A stretch of DNA of 64,000 nt from Geothrix sp. (GTDB lineage: Bacteria; Acidobacteriota; Holophagae; Holophagales; Holophagaceae). The stretch spans positions 1,922,001 to 1,986,000 of the forward strand of contig NZ_JAHRYQ010000001.1 of the NCBI RefSeq assembly GCF_020622065.1. Reading direction: 5' to 3'. The notes beneath the pieces are model-generated. The model was given only the letters and a program-made list of their open reading frames with translations, ran no database searches and was not told the DNA's origin. Position 1 is the first letter of the stretch. Each line of letters starts with the position of its first letter. Shown piece after piece: positions 7,936-18,701 of the stretch. The translations under genes and the position numbers were made by a program.

Positions 7936-10248
7936 ATGCCGATTCCCTCCTTCGCCCCCTTCCGGAACGCCCTGATCCTCGCGGGAGCCCTCCTGCTGAC
8001 CCTCGGGTGCAGTCTGCACAAGGCCAACCGGGCCTTCGACGAGGGCCGCTACGACGAGGCCGTGGTCGCCTACCGCGATGTGCTGCGGAGCGACCCCTCG
8101 AACACCAAGGCCCGCATCGGCATCAAGCGGGCCTCCCAGCGCGCCGCCGAGACCCACCTCGCCCAGGCCCGCCAGGCCGAAGGGCGGGGCATGAACGACA
8201 CGGTGCTGATGGAGGTTCGCAAGGCCCTGGTGCTGGACCCCGACAACCAGATCGCCCAGGACTGGCTCATCAAGCTGGAGCAGAAGGCCGCCCGGGAGCG
8301 GGCCGAGGCGGATGCCCTGGAAGACCTCGAGCTGATGAAGGCCAAGGCCGACGCCGCCAACGCCGTGCAGCTCAATCCCCGGTCCATCGAAGGCATCGAC
8401 CTGAATTTCAGCCGCCGCACCAGCCTGAAGGAGATCTTCGCGACCCTGAGCCGCGCCTCGGGCGTGAACATCATCCCCCACAAGTCCTTCGTGGATCAGA
8501 CCATCTCCATCGACCTGCGGGGCCTGGCCTTCCAGCGGGTGCTCGACACGCTGATGCTGCAGAACGACCTGTTCTACAAGGTGATCGACAAGAACACCAT
8601 CATGGTCTTCCAATCCACGCCGCAGAACCGCGAGGCCTACGAGAACCAGATCCTCAAGACCATCTACCTGGCGAACGCCGACCCCAACGATGTTCGCCAG
8701 GTCCTCAACACCATCAATCCACAGCTGCGGGTGATCATCGACAAGCGCCTCAACGCCATCATCGTGAAGGCCAAGCCCCTGGAACTGACCATCGTCGACC
8801 AGGTGATCCGCAGCCTCGACAAGGCCAAGGCCGAAGTCATGGTCTACCTTGAGCTGATGGAAGTCACCGAGAACAGCCTCGAGCAGATCGGCCTTCTGCC
8901 CGTCATCAACGCCTCTGACAGTTCCGGCACCTACCGCATGGGCGCCACCACGGTGAACAACACCTCCGGCATGAACACCAACTCCGGGTTCACCAAGATC
9001 CACACCGCCGACATCCGCGTGCTGTTCCCCAACCTCGCCCTCGATTTCCTCAAGGGCAACGGCGACGCGCGCCTGGTCGCCAGCCCCAATGTGCGGGTGC
9101 TGTCCGGTGAGACCGGCGAAGTCAACATCGGCGAGAAGATCTCCACCACGCAGAGCCAGCTCTCCCTGCCCACCACCGGAACGACCGGCACCGCCAACGC
9201 CTCGTCCCTGCTCGGCGGCGTGGGTCAGACCTCGTTCTCCTACGAGGATGTGGGCGTGAAGATCAAGGTGGAGCCGCGCGTCCACCACAACGGCGAGATC
9301 ACCCTCAAGATCGAGAGCCTGGTCACGACCCTCAAGTCCGGTTCCACCCCCGGCCGCCCCGACCTCGGCAAGCGCGAGATCAAGACCTCCGCCCGTCTGC
9401 GCGACGGCGAGACGGCCATCTTCGGCGGCCTGCTGAAGGACGAGGAACAGAAGAGCCTCCAGGGCATCTGGGGCCTCGCCGACATTCCGTTCATCGGGCG
9501 GCTGACCGGCAACACGCGCAACAGCAAGGCCAAGACCGATGTGATCCTCACCATCCGGGCCGTACTGGTGCGGAAGCCCGTGATCAGCGACCAGGACATG
9601 TCGGCTTTCAACCCCGAGGATGCGACCGCCCAGGCAGGTCCCTTCACGCCCAAGGCCGTCAAGAAGGCCCCCGCCACCGATCCCGCCGCGGCGAACCCCG
9701 CCACTGCGGCGCCGGCCGCGGGTCCCGCCGGCGGAACGACTGCCCCGGCCACCAACCCGGTCACCAATCCGGCCGCACCTTCCAATCCCACGGCCCCTCC
9801 GGTGGACGCCATCCAGGACAAGAAGCCCATCGAGGAACCGCGCCCTCCCACGGCCTCGGACCTGGTGATCTTCATGTCTCCCGTGGCCTCGGAGATCAAG
9901 GCCGGTGAGCGGGTGCAGATCAGCCTCACCGTCAGCGGCGGCAAGGGCCTCAGCTCCGGCTCCATGGACCTGCGCCTGCCGGCCGGTCTCCGTCTGAATG
10001 CAGTCACCCCCGGCGACTTCATCACCGGCGAAGGCGGAAGCCTGGAGCAGTTCCCGGGCAAGGACGGCGCCCTGAAGATCACCTTCAAGCGCAATGGCGC
10101 CGGCGTCGACAGCGGGCTCCTGGCCACCCTCGTGCTGGAGGGCCTCACCGCCGGAAACGCGCCGGTCCTCATCCAGAGCGGTCAGTTCCTGGTGGGCAAC
10201 CTCCCCATCTCCGGGCGCTGGTCCAACGCCCTCGTGACGGTGCAGTGA
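7936..10248 (+). CDS. secretin (GspD/PilQ family) with N-terminal TPR and C-terminal cohesin-like domain
   Basis: The outer-membrane channel of the cluster, about 770 residues. It has a lipoprotein signal with lipobox LLLTLGC near the N-terminus, TPR-like repeats (about residues 30-130), an STN/N0-like domain (from ~LNFSRRTSLKEIFATL), secretin N domains, then the secretin core around residues 330-560 with VASPNVRVLSGETGEV and ETAIFGGLLKDEE. A Pro/Ala/Thr-rich linker leads to a C-terminal beta domain (last ~130 residues) typical of cohesin-like modules (AGERVQISLTVSGGKGL). AAGG at 7923-7926 abuts the first ATG (7927) but is 9 bases from ATG 7936, so the latter is the likely start. It is coupled to the pseudopilin gene by a 4-base overlap. 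Confidence 0.85.
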   Translation: MPIPSFAPFRNALILAGALLLTLGCSLHKANRAFDEGRYDEAVVAYRDVLRSDPSNTKARIGIKRASQRAAETHLAQARQAEGRGMNDTVLMEVRKALVLDPDNQIAQDWLIKLEQKAARERAEADALEDLELMKAKADAANAVQLNPRSIEGIDLNFSRRTSLKEIFATLSRASGVNIIPHKSFVDQTISIDLRGLAFQRVLDTLMLQNDLFYKVIDKNTIMVFQSTPQNREAYENQILKTIYLANADPNDVRQVLNTINPQLRVIIDKRLNAIIVKAKPLELTIVDQVIRSLDKAKAEVMVYLELMEVTENSLEQIGLLPVINASDSSGTYRMGATTVNNTSGMNTNSGFTKIHTADIRVLFPNLALDFLKGNGDARLVASPNVRVLSGETGEVNIGEKISTTQSQLSLPTTGTTGTANASSLLGGVGQTSFSYEDVGVKIKVEPRVHHNGEITLKIESLVTTLKSGSTPGRPDLGKREIKTSARLRDGETAIFGGLLKDEEQKSLQGIWGLADIPFIGRLTGNTRNSKAKTDVILTIRAVLVRKPVISDQDMSAFNPEDATAQAGPFTPKAVKKAPATDPAAANPATAAPAAGPAGGTTAPATNPVTNPAAPSNPTAPPVDAIQDKKPIEEPRPPTASDLVIFMSPVASEIKAGERVQISLTVSGGKGLSSGSMDLRLPAGLRLNAVTPGDFITGEGGSLEQFPGKDGALKITFKRNGAGVDSGLLATLVLEGLTAGNAPVLIQSGQFLVGNLPISGRWSNALVTVQ

Positions 10249-10703
10249 GCCGCCAGCGCGGGTTCACCCTCCTCGAGCTGGTCATCACGGCCACGGTGCT
10301 GCTGATCCTCGCTTCTGTGACGGTGCCTCTGGCCCGCAACGGCCTCAAGCGCCAGCATGAATTGGAGCTGCGCCGCGCCCTGCGCGAGATGCGCCTGGCC
10401 ATCGACGACTACAAGAAGCAGGCCGAGCAGCAGAAGATCAAGGCGCCGCCCGCGGAGGCGAACTTCTATCCCGAAAGCCTGGAGATCCTGGTGGAAGGCG
10501 TCCCGGCCGCCGGGTCCATCAGCCGCAAGGTGCGCTTCCTGCGCCGCATCCCCGTCGACCCCTTCACCGGCAAGGCCGAGTGGGGCCTCCGGAACACCAA
10601 TGACGACGCCAACAGCACCAGCTGGGGTGGCGGGCATGTCTACGATGTCTTCAGCCTCTCGCAGGGAACCGGCATGAACGGCATCCCCTACCGGGAGTGG
10701 TGA
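10245..10703 (+). CDS. type II secretion/type IV pilin-like pseudopilin (GspG family)
   Basis: A 152-residue protein with a prepilin cleavage/methylation motif, RGFTLLELVI, almost at the N-terminus, then a hydrophobic helix (about residues 8-25) that continues into an amphipathic alpha-1 helix. The C-terminal part has the GspG-like RIPVDPFTGKAEWGL segment. The start is a GTG overlapping the secretin stop (GTGA). The prepilin peptidase and the assembly ATPase are not in this window, so the machine is completed elsewhere. Confidence 0.85.
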   Translation: MSRQRGFTLLELVITATVLLILASVTVPLARNGLKRQHELELRRALREMRLAIDDYKKQAEQQKIKAPPAEANFYPESLEILVEGVPAAGSISRKVRFLRRIPVDPFTGKAEWGLRNTNDDANSTSWGGGHVYDVFSLSQGTGMNGIPYREW

Positions 10704-10712
10704 GAATGCCTG

Positions 10713-10741
10713 TTGCCTCCGCCGGTGAACCGCGCTAGGCT
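10713..10741 (+). promoter_or_regulatory. candidate promoter for tRNA-Leu
   Basis: TTGCCT (10713-10718) and TAGGCT (10736-10741) with 17-base spacing, 48 bases before the mature tRNA 5' end. Confidence 0.5.
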
Positions 10742-10789
10742 TGCAGTTCGGCACATCCGGATCCCTCGGGCCCCGGGTTGTTCTTTCAA

Positions 10790-10875
10790 GCGGATATGGC
10801 GGAATTGGTAGACGCGCTAGTTTCAGGTACTAGTGTTCACAAGACGTGGGGGTTCGAGTCCCTCTATCCGCACCA
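10790..10875 (+). tRNA. tRNA-Leu (anticodon CAG)
   Basis: A class II tRNA: acceptor GCGGATA pairs with TATCCGC, the D-arm is GGCGGAATTGGTAGACGC, the anticodon stem is CTAGT/ACTAG with loop TTCAGGT (anticodon CAG), then a variable arm and T-arm GGGGGTTCGAGTCCCTC. The CCA end is encoded (10873-10875). It decodes CTG, heavily used in this high-GC genome. Confidence 0.97.
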
Positions 10876-10974
10876 TTTTTTCGTCGGCGTCGTCGGCAAA
10901 AAGAATGGTCGTTGAAAAGCAATAGGCATCTGGCCTCCTCCAGATTCGACCCACCTTCGGTACGGGACTGAGGG

Positions 10975-10999
10975 TTCGGGTGACGGGCGATCCCCCGAA
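10975..10999 (+). promoter_or_regulatory. possible rpsO leader hairpin next to the RBS
   Basis: TTCGGG (10975-10980) can pair with CCCGAA (10994-10999), placing a hairpin directly against the AAAAGGAG ribosome-binding site of rpsO. Many bacteria autoregulate rpsO through a 5' leader bound by S15; whether this is such an element is inference. Confidence 0.3.
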
Positions 11000-11010
11000 A
11001 AGGAGCCACC

Positions 11011-11280
11011 ATGGCCCTGAATGTGGAACAGAAGAAGATCATCATCGACGACTACAAGCAGCATGAGTCGGATACGGGTTCGCCCGAGGTCCAGGTCGCG
11101 ATCCTGACCAAGCGCATCAATGACCTGACCGAGCACTTCAAGACGCACACCAAGGACTACCACAGCCGCCGCGGCCTCATGATCATGGTCGGCCAGCGCC
11201 GACGCCTGCTCGACTACCTCAAGAAGAAGAGCAAGGAGCGCTACGCCACCCTGATCGAGCGCCTCGGCCTTCGTCGGTAG
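11011..11280 (+). CDS. rpsO: 30S ribosomal protein S15
   Basis: The 89-residue protein has the usual S15 length and conserved segments: [22 protein letters not shown] and [22 protein letters not shown]15 binds 16S rRNA early in assembly of the small subunit's central domain. A strong AAAAGGAG sits 6 bases before ATG. It is followed at once by an intrinsic terminator. pnp, often next to rpsO, is not here. Confidence 0.98.
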   Translation: MALNVEQKKIIIDDYKQHESDTGSPEVQVAILTKRINDLTEHFKTHTKDYHSRRGLMIMVGQRRRLLDYLKKKSKERYATLIERLGLRR

Positions 11281-11294
11281 GCCTTCACCACTTC

Positions 11295-11324
11295 GCAAAA
11301 CGCCCGCGCAAGCGGGCGTTTTGC
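11295..11324 (+). terminator. rho-independent terminator of rpsO
   Basis: A perfect 13-bp stem (GCAAAACGCCCGC / GCGGGCGTTTTGC) with loop GCAA. The stem's own A/T ends provide A and T tracts, so it may work in both directions. Confidence 0.85.
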
Positions 11325-11336
11325 TATGTTCAGAAG

Positions 11337-12011
11337 ATGGACCTGAAACCCCTGCCCCGGCCCGAACATCCGGACCCCTACACCGTCCTCGAGCGCCGGT
11401 TCGTGTACGATTCGCCCTGGATCCGCGTCCGCGAGGACCGCTTCCGGCACCGCAAGGGCGCCGAGGGCCGCTACGCCGTCTGCGGATTCCGTCGCACCGC
11501 CTGCGGCGTCCTGGCCCTGGATGAAACGGATCGCGTGGTGCTGGTGGGTCAGTGGCGTTATCCCCTGGAGGCCTATTCCTGGGAGATTCCCGAAGGGGGC
11601 GGCGACACGGCCGAGAGCCCCTTCGAAGCCATCCGCCGCGAGTTGGCCGAGGAGGCCGGGCTCGCCGCCCAGGTGTGGGAACCCCTCTGCTTCTTCCACA
11701 CGAGCAACTCCTCGACCGAAGAGGAGGCCTTCCTCTTCCTCGCCACGGGCCTCACGCCCACGGCGGGCCATCACGCGGAGGACGACGAGGAGCTGATGCT
11801 CCACCGCGAACCCTTCGCGGACTGCGTGCGGCGCGTGCTCTCGGGGGAGATCACCGACAGCCTGACGGTCCTGGCCCTCCTGGCCCTCCAGGCCAAGCGC
11901 AGCGGCCTTGGCGCGGACCTGGACGCGACCCTGGCCGAACGGTTCTTCCAGCGGCCCCAGGACCATCCCTCCGCAGGCCGGGCCCGGTGGGACCAGTTGG
12001 GGGCGCCATGA
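11337..12011 (+). CDS. Nudix hydrolase, ADP-ribose pyrophosphatase-like
   Basis: The 224-residue protein carries an exact Nudix box, G-x5-E-x7-R-E-L-x-E-E-x-G-L (about residues 87-109: GGGDTAESPFEAIRRELAEE and on). The preceding WRYPLEAYSWEIPEG is typical of ADP-ribose/nucleotide-sugar pyrophosphatases. It would hydrolyse a nucleoside diphosphate linked to X, with Mg2+. The start lies 12 bases after the rpsO terminator stem with little RBS. It overlaps the next gene by ATGA. Confidence 0.88.
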   Translation: MDLKPLPRPEHPDPYTVLERRFVYDSPWIRVREDRFRHRKGAEGRYAVCGFRRTACGVLALDETDRVVLVGQWRYPLEAYSWEIPEGGGDTAESPFEAIRRELAEEAGLAAQVWEPLCFFHTSNSSTEEEAFLFLATGLTPTAGHHAEDDEELMLHREPFADCVRRVLSGEITDSLTVLALLALQAKRSGLGADLDATLAERFFQRPQDHPSAGRARWDQLGAP

Positions 12012-12610
12012 TCCTCACCCTGCACCCCGAGACCCCCCAGGTGCGCCACCTCGAACGGATCGTCGAGCTGCTGCAGCGCGACGGCGTCATCGCCTACCCC
12101 ACGGACACCCTCTTCGGCCTGGGTTGCCTCGTGTCGCGCAAGAAGGCCGTGGACCGCATCCAGTTGCTCAAGGGGCGCGATCCCAAGAAGCCCATGTCCA
12201 TCCTCTGCTCCGACATGGAGATGTTCTGCCGCTACACGCGCCACCTCGAGACGCCCACTTTCCGAATCCTGAAACAGATGCTGCCAGGCCCCTACACGGT
12301 GCTCCTGCCGGCCAGCCGTGAGGTGCCGCGGTACCTCCAGAACAAGCAGGTGGTGGGCCTCCGTATCCCCGACCACCCGTTCTGCCGGGCCCTGGCGGCG
12401 ATGCTCGGCGAACCCATCATCACCACGAGCGCGGCGCTGCCCGATCAGCCCGTGCTGAACACCGCCTGGGAACTCGAGGAGGAACTTGGCCACGCCCTCG
12501 ACCTGGTGGTGGATTGTGGACAGCCGCTGGGAGTCCCCAGCACCATCGTGGACCTCTGCGGAGAGGAGCCCATCCTGGTGCGGCAGGGCGCAGGCGCCTG
12601 GCCGGTGTGA
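12008..12610 (+). CDS. yciO: YciO/TsaC-family protein (threonylcarbamoyl-AMP synthase fold)
   Basis: The 200-residue protein matches the Sua5/YciO/YrdC fold: VIAYPTDTLFGLGC, KGRDPKKPMSILC, PGPYTVLLP, VGLRIPDHP and a C-terminal PSTIVDL. The beginning, LTLHPETPQ, and the RH..R pattern favour the YciO branch over TsaC, so a role in tRNA t6A formation is possible but not certain. The start ATG overlaps the Nudix stop (ATGA). It converges with the SHOCT-like gene. Confidence 0.85.
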   Translation: MILTLHPETPQVRHLERIVELLQRDGVIAYPTDTLFGLGCLVSRKKAVDRIQLLKGRDPKKPMSILCSDMEMFCRYTRHLETPTFRILKQMLPGPYTVLLPASREVPRYLQNKQVVGLRIPDHPFCRALAAMLGEPIITTSAALPDQPVLNTAWELEEELGHALDLVVDCGQPLGVPSTIVDLCGEEPILVRQGAGAWPV

Positions 12611-13359
12611 TCACTTCGCCCGGTCGGCCGCCTTCTTCTTCAGGGCCTGGTATTCCTCCTCACTGAGCAGGCCGTCGCGCTTGAGCCCTTCGATGCGGCG
12701 CAGGGCACCTTCCAGGTCAAAGGCGGGCGGCGGCGGAGCCGCCTGGACCGGCTTCGGAGCCTCCAGACGGATCGCCGAGGGAACCGCCGGGGGAGCCGCA
12801 AACCCGCCGAGCATGCGCCCCAGGTCCTCACACCAGCGCCCGAACCGGACGGGAATGGCCTCGGGGTTCGTCCCCTCGAGGGTGTCGTGGAAGGCACCGA
12901 GCAGCTCTCCCGTGTCCCCATCCACGAGCTTGAGGTCGAAGGAGAGGACGACCGCCCCCATGGACATGTAGTCATCGGTCTGACCGACGGCATCTGCCAC
13001 CCGGGCGATGAGGTGGAGATCCCCGCCGGCCGGGGACACGGGAAGGCTCCCCTTCAGGCCGCGCCGGAGCCCCTTCTCCAGATGTCCGGGAAGGGCATCC
13101 TCCACCCGCTGCAGGAAGGCCTGGTCTTTCAGGGCCCGCCTGCCCAGCACCCAGGCGGCCGGCTCCCAGGCCTTGAGCCGGAGGGTCCGCTGGCGGAGGT
13201 CGAGCCCGGGCTTGAGCCATTGGAACCCGAGCGCTTTCGAGGACTGGAAGGTCACGCCCGAGCCGAACCAAGTGGGCTCCAGCCGGCCCCCGTCCAGGGC
13301 CGCGGGCTGCCCCGAGAGCAGGGCGGGAACGGTGAGCAGCAGGGCAGCGGATCGGCGCA

Positions 13360-13360
<1 letters not shown>
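12611..13360 (-). CDS. exported protein of unknown function with C-terminal SHOCT-like motif
   Basis: A 249-residue protein with a signal peptide-like N-terminus (MRRSAALLLTVPALLSGQP). Its last ~35 residues (LEGALRRIEGLKRDGLLSEEEYQALK) match the SHOCT short C-terminal domain. The middle (VADAVGQTDDYMSMGAVVLSFDLKLVDGDTGELL) resembles periplasmic proteins that report on a shared lipid/surface property, but I do not recognise the family. ATG 13360 has GGAG six bases upstream; the GTG six bases earlier does not. It overlaps the sdaA stop by one base. Confidence 0.65.
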
Positions 13361-14760
<1,400 letters not shown>

Positions 14761-14811
14761 GCCCTCATTGTCCCCGATTCCGCAATCAATTGGCCCGGCC
14801 CATCCACAGGG

Positions 14812-16386
14812 TCAATCCACCCGGTAGTGGCAGCCCCGGCTTTCAGGGTTCTGCAGGGCCGCGTTGAGGATGAGACGGGCGCAGAGGATGCCGCTCCGCA
14901 GCTCCAACAATTCCCGGCTGAGGCTGGACTCGTGGTAGAAGCGCTCCATCCGGTGGGCCAGATAGTGCAGATCCGCCTTGGCCCGCTCCAGCCGAGCCTT
15001 GGTGCGGACGATGCCCGCGTAGTTCCAGAGGGTGCTGCGGATCAGGCCCCAGTCCTGGTCGATGAGCAGCGGATCCATTTTCTGCGAGGTCTCCGGTGTG
15101 CGCCAGGAGGCGAGGTCCCCGGGGTCCGGCTCCGAAGCACCGGCCAGCTCCCGGGCGGCCGCCTCGGCGCCCCGGAAACCCCAAACCAGACCTTCGAGCA
15201 GGCTGGTCGAGGCCAGGCGGTTGGCGCCGTGAAGCCCCGTACAGGCCACCTCTCCGGCCGCGAAGAGGCCCGGTAGGCTGGTGCGGCCATCCAGGTCCAC
15301 CAGCACCCCTCCGCAGAAGTAGTGCGCCGCCGGCACCACGGGAATGGGCTGGCGGTGGGGATCGATCCCTTCGGCGCGGCAGGCCGCCATCACCGTGGGG
15401 AAGTGCTCGTCGAGATCCAGCCTCGCCGCCAGGGGGGCCAGGTCCAGGAAGGCACAGGGCTCCCCGCTGGCCGCCATCTCCTGGAAGATGGCCCGGCTCA
15501 CCACATCGCGGGGCGCCAGCTCCAGCTGCTCGGGGGCGTACTTCGTCATGAACCGCTCGCCCTTGCGGTTCACCAGCCGCGCGCCTTCGCCGCGCAGAGC
15601 CTCGGTCAGCAGGGTGCGGGGCTTGCCGGGCACATAGAGGGTGGTGGGGTGGAACTGGAGGTATTCGCAGTTCACGATGCGGGCACTGGCCCGGTAGGCC
15701 GCGGCGAGCCCGTCGCCCGTGGCGCCCGGAGGATTGGTGGTGTGCAGGTAGAGGTATCCGAGGCCGCCGGTGGCGAGCAGGGTCCGCCGGGCCAGGGCCC
15801 CTTCCACTTCCCCCGTGACCGCATCGAACAGGTAGGCGCCGTGGACGCGGATGGGCTCGTACACCCGCACGGGGCTGACGCAGTGGTGGGGGCTGGTGAT
15901 GAGATCCACCAGGCAGAGATGCTCCCGCACCTGGATGTTCGGATGCTTCCGGACGGCCTCGCTGAGGGCGGTCTGGATCGCCAGCCCGGTGGCGTCCTTG
16001 GCGTGGTAGATGCGCCGCGCGCTGTGGGCGGCCTCGGCGGTGGGGTCGGGGGTCCCGTTCGTCCCCAGGTCGAAAGGCACGCCCAGCCGTTCCCACAGGA
16101 AGGCACGGCAGAGCCTCGGACCCTCTTCCGCGAGCAGCCGCACCGCCTCAGGCCGGCACAGACCCGCCCCGGCGGCTTCGATGTCGGCGGCCAGCAGGTC
16201 TGCGGAGTCCCCCTCCTCGGGCGGCGCCAACCCGATGATGCCGCCCTGGGCCCAGGCGGTGTTGCTCCCGCCCAGCTCATCCTTGGCCACCAGCACCACG
16301 GAGATGCCCAGATCCGCCGCGCGCAGGGCGGCCGAACAGCCGGCGATGCCTGCACCCAGGACCAGCAGATCGGCCGCTTTGCTCAT
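14812..16386 (-). CDS. nadB: L-aspartate oxidase
   Basis: FAD enzyme that oxidises L-aspartate to iminoaspartate, the first step of de novo NAD synthesis. 524 residues. N-terminal dinucleotide motif VLGAGIAGCSAAL (about residues 9-21), GGSNTAWAQGGI, the substrate-site segment LQFHPTTLY, LRGEGARLVN and ELAPRDVVSRAI are all present. Start ATG 16386 overlaps the stop of the DUF309 gene (ATGA); the frame is open further upstream but homology begins here. nadA and nadC are not in the window, which is notable since they often adjoin nadB. Confidence 0.96.
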   Translation of the reverse strand: MSKAADLLVLGAGIAGCSAALRAADLGISVVLVAKDELGGSNTAWAQGGIIGLAPPEEGDSADLLAADIEAAGAGLCRPEAVRLLAEEGPRLCRAFLWERLGVPFDLGTNGTPDPTAEAAHSARRIYHAKDATGLAIQTALSEAVRKHPNIQVREHLCLVDLITSPHHCVSPVRVYEPIRVHGAYLFDAVTGEVEGALARRTLLATGGLGYLYLHTTNPPGATGDGLAAAYRASARIVNCEYLQFHPTTLYVPGKPRTLLTEALRGEGARLVNRKGERFMTKYAPEQLELAPRDVVSRAIFQEMAASGEPCAFLDLAPLAARLDLDEHFPTVMAACRAEGIDPHRQPIPVVPAAHYFCGGVLVDLDGRTSLPGLFAAGEVACTGLHGANRLASTSLLEGLVWGFRGAEAAARELAGASEPDPGDLASWRTPETSQKMDPLLIDQDWGLIRSTLWNYAGIVRTKARLERAKADLHYLAHRMERFYHESSLSRELLELRSGILCARLILNAALQNPESRGCHYRVD

Positions 16387-17171
16387 GCCAGCTCCCAGGT
16401 GGGGCGGTCCAGGGCCCACAGGAGCCCGAAGAGCGCATCCTCGTCCGCATCGTCCATCATGCGCTTTCCATGGTCCAGCCGTCGGGCCGTCAGGTCCAGC
16501 GCCGCCTCGGCCCGCACATCGCCCCAGGGCGTGACCACACGGCCCCCGCACGCCTCCAGCCGGCCCAGGGCCTCCTCCCACAGGGCCACCAGACCGCTGG
16601 GATTCTGGAGTTGGAGATGGTGGTAGCCCCCCGCCAGGAGGATGAGCCCCTGGAGCTGGTCCTTCAGGTCGCCCTCCGCCGCGGCCCACAGGGGTTCCAG
16701 GGCGTCATGGCACTCATGGTAGAGCCCATGGTTGAAGAGAGAGACACCACAGGCCAACGGATAGCGCTCGCCCAGGGGCAGCGGCGTGAGCGCCGCCAGC
16801 TGCCAGCCGCAGCGCAGGCTCACCAGGGGCCCCCAGGCCCCCCAGGTCGCGGCCGGGCGCCACCCCTCGGGGCCGCCCTCCGCCGTGTCCGGCCAGGTCA
16901 CACGATGGGTCTCCCAGGCCGCCAGCGGATCGTGGTGGCCCAGGGCGCCAAGCATCCGGGCGGCATGGACCAGCAGCTCTCCTTCCGGAACGCCCGCCGG
17001 ATGGAGCTTCCGCAGTCCTGGGGCCCCGAGGATGACCGGCCAGACGAGCGCCTGGCGGGCTTCCGGATCGTGCAGCGCCGCCTCCAGGCGGTCCTGGAGG
17101 AACCGGTGGATCTCCAGGGGCAGCCGCGGCTGGCGCTGCCAGAAAGGGGTCTGGTTGCAGGCATCGCTCAT
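16383..17171 (-). CDS. DUF309-family protein
   Basis: In its C-terminal half this 262-residue protein carries the DUF309 signature: FNHGLYHECHDALEPLWAAA, then LKDQLQGLILLAGGYHHLQ, a helical pair with conserved His/Glu. The function of DUF309 is not established. The N-terminal ~120 residues are unrecognised. It sits inside a tightly overlapping operon, with ATGA overlaps with yaaA upstream and nadB downstream. Confidence 0.75.
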   Translation of the reverse strand: MSDACNQTPFWQRQPRLPLEIHRFLQDRLEAALHDPEARQALVWPVILGAPGLRKLHPAGVPEGELLVHAARMLGALGHHDPLAAWETHRVTWPDTAEGGPEGWRPAATWGAWGPLVSLRCGWQLAALTPLPLGERYPLACGVSLFNHGLYHECHDALEPLWAAAEGDLKDQLQGLILLAGGYHHLQLQNPSGLVALWEEALGRLEACGGRVVTPWGDVRAEAALDLTARRLDHGKRMMDDADEDALFGLLWALDRPTWELA

Positions 17172-17890
17172 GATTCCACCACCAGCCGGAGGGCCAGGCC
17201 GCCCCGGTCGTTCTCATCCATCCCGGTCCACTGGCAGCCGGGAATCCGCCCCTTCAGCACCTTGCGCGGGTCCCCCTGCCGGTGCGTGAGGATCCATCGC
17301 GCCACCAGGCCCCGGTATTTCTTCGAGAAGTGGCTGATGGCCTTGCCGCGGGCATCGAAGATCTCCACGGTGTGCCGGGGCCGTGCCCAGCCCTTGAGGA
17401 GGTCGGCCACCTCGCCGGGCAGCAATTCCCACAGCGGCCCGGCGGGGATCGTCGCCACCTGGGCCGGCAGGGCCTTCCGCCAGTGGGCCCTGAGGCCGGG
17501 AATGGCACCGGCCTTGAGCTTGTAGGGCGGCAGAAGCTCGTCGCCGCGCACCAGACCCCGCAGGTTGGACAGGATGAACACCTGGGCCCAGGTCTCCGCG
17601 GGCAGGGTGGCCGCATCGAGCGCCTGGAAGGCGACGCCCGTGTAGCGCGCCAGCGCCGGCAGCACGGGAACGGCGCCCGCCAGGGCCAGGGCCTCCGTCC
17701 GGGCCTTGGCCAGGGCAAGCTCTTTGACATCGAAGGCCTTCCACAGGGCCTCGGGATCATTCTTTTTCGCCAGCGCCACCAGCCGTTCCCGCACCCATCG
17801 CTGGGCGGCAGTCTCCGCAAGATGTCCCTGGGCTCCACCGGGGGCCTTCTCTTCAGAGGGCGCGAGGAGGATGATCGGCGCGTCCGTCAT
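17168..17890 (-). CDS. yaaA: peroxide stress protein YaaA (DUF328/UPF0246)
   Basis: YaaA lowers intracellular iron and DNA damage under peroxide stress. The 240-residue protein has the family marks LLAPSEEKA at the N-terminus, RYTGVAFQALD, ILSNLRGLVRGDELLPPYKL in the middle and SHFSKKYRGLVARW near the C-terminus. Start ATG 17890 has GGAGG upstream and overlaps the deacetylase stop (ATGA). Confidence 0.88.
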   Translation of the reverse strand: MTDAPIILLAPSEEKAPGGAQGHLAETAAQRWVRERLVALAKKNDPEALWKAFDVKELALAKARTEALALAGAVPVLPALARYTGVAFQALDAATLPAETWAQVFILSNLRGLVRGDELLPPYKLKAGAIPGLRAHWRKALPAQVATIPAGPLWELLPGEVADLLKGWARPRHTVEIFDARGKAISHFSKKYRGLVARWILTHRQGDPRKVLKGRIPGCQWTGMDENDRGGLALRLVVES

Positions 17891-18701
17891 CGGACCTCCA
17901 CCCAGGCTTCGAGGGTCGTGAGGCGGAATCCCGCGAAGAGGTCCCGCAGGTGGCCCGCGTGGCCCCGCAGTCCGGCACTGTGCGCGAACCGGTGGCCAAA
18001 CGAGGCGCCGGGCAGGTCGGGTTGGCCCTCGTCCAGTTCCCAGGGATGCAGCACGAGGGGCGTACCCGCATCTTCGGCGGCCAGGGCTTCCAGGGCCCGG
18101 CGGACCAGGCTGAAGGGCAGCACCCGGGGGCCCCAGCCCCAGAGCGGCGACCGGGGCGGCCCCGACCAGAGCACCGGGGGTGGAAGCTCCCACACCCCGT
18201 TGGGAAGGCGATGGGGACGGCGGGGCCAGTGCGGATTCCCGATGACCGAGAGCGGCACGCGGCTGGAGTCGTACCGAAAGCCGAGCTCCGGCAGGTCCTG
18301 CCACCAGTCCGCAGCCGGACCCCGCAGGCTCCACTCAGGGGCGCGGTAGCCCACCACCGGCTGACCCGACAGGTCTTCCAGCAGGGCCCTGCCGTCGCGC
18401 ACCGAGGCCCGCCACTCGGCGCGGCTCATCTCGAAGGCCCGCCGATGGGTGAGCCCGTGCAGGCCGATGGCATGGCCTTCCGCCACGATGCGCCGCAGCA
18501 GGGCTGGATGGCGCGCAGCCTGGTCCCCCAGACAGAACCAGGTGGCCGAAGCACCCAGCTCCGCACAGAAGGCCAGCGACCGTTCCGTGGCCAGCGGCAG
18601 CCGGCACTCGAAGCGGTCCAGGGCCTCGGGCTGGTCATAGGGCGGGCAGCAGAGCTGGAACCAGTCCTCCCAATCCAGGGAGAGCGGAAGCCGGTGGTCT
18701 C

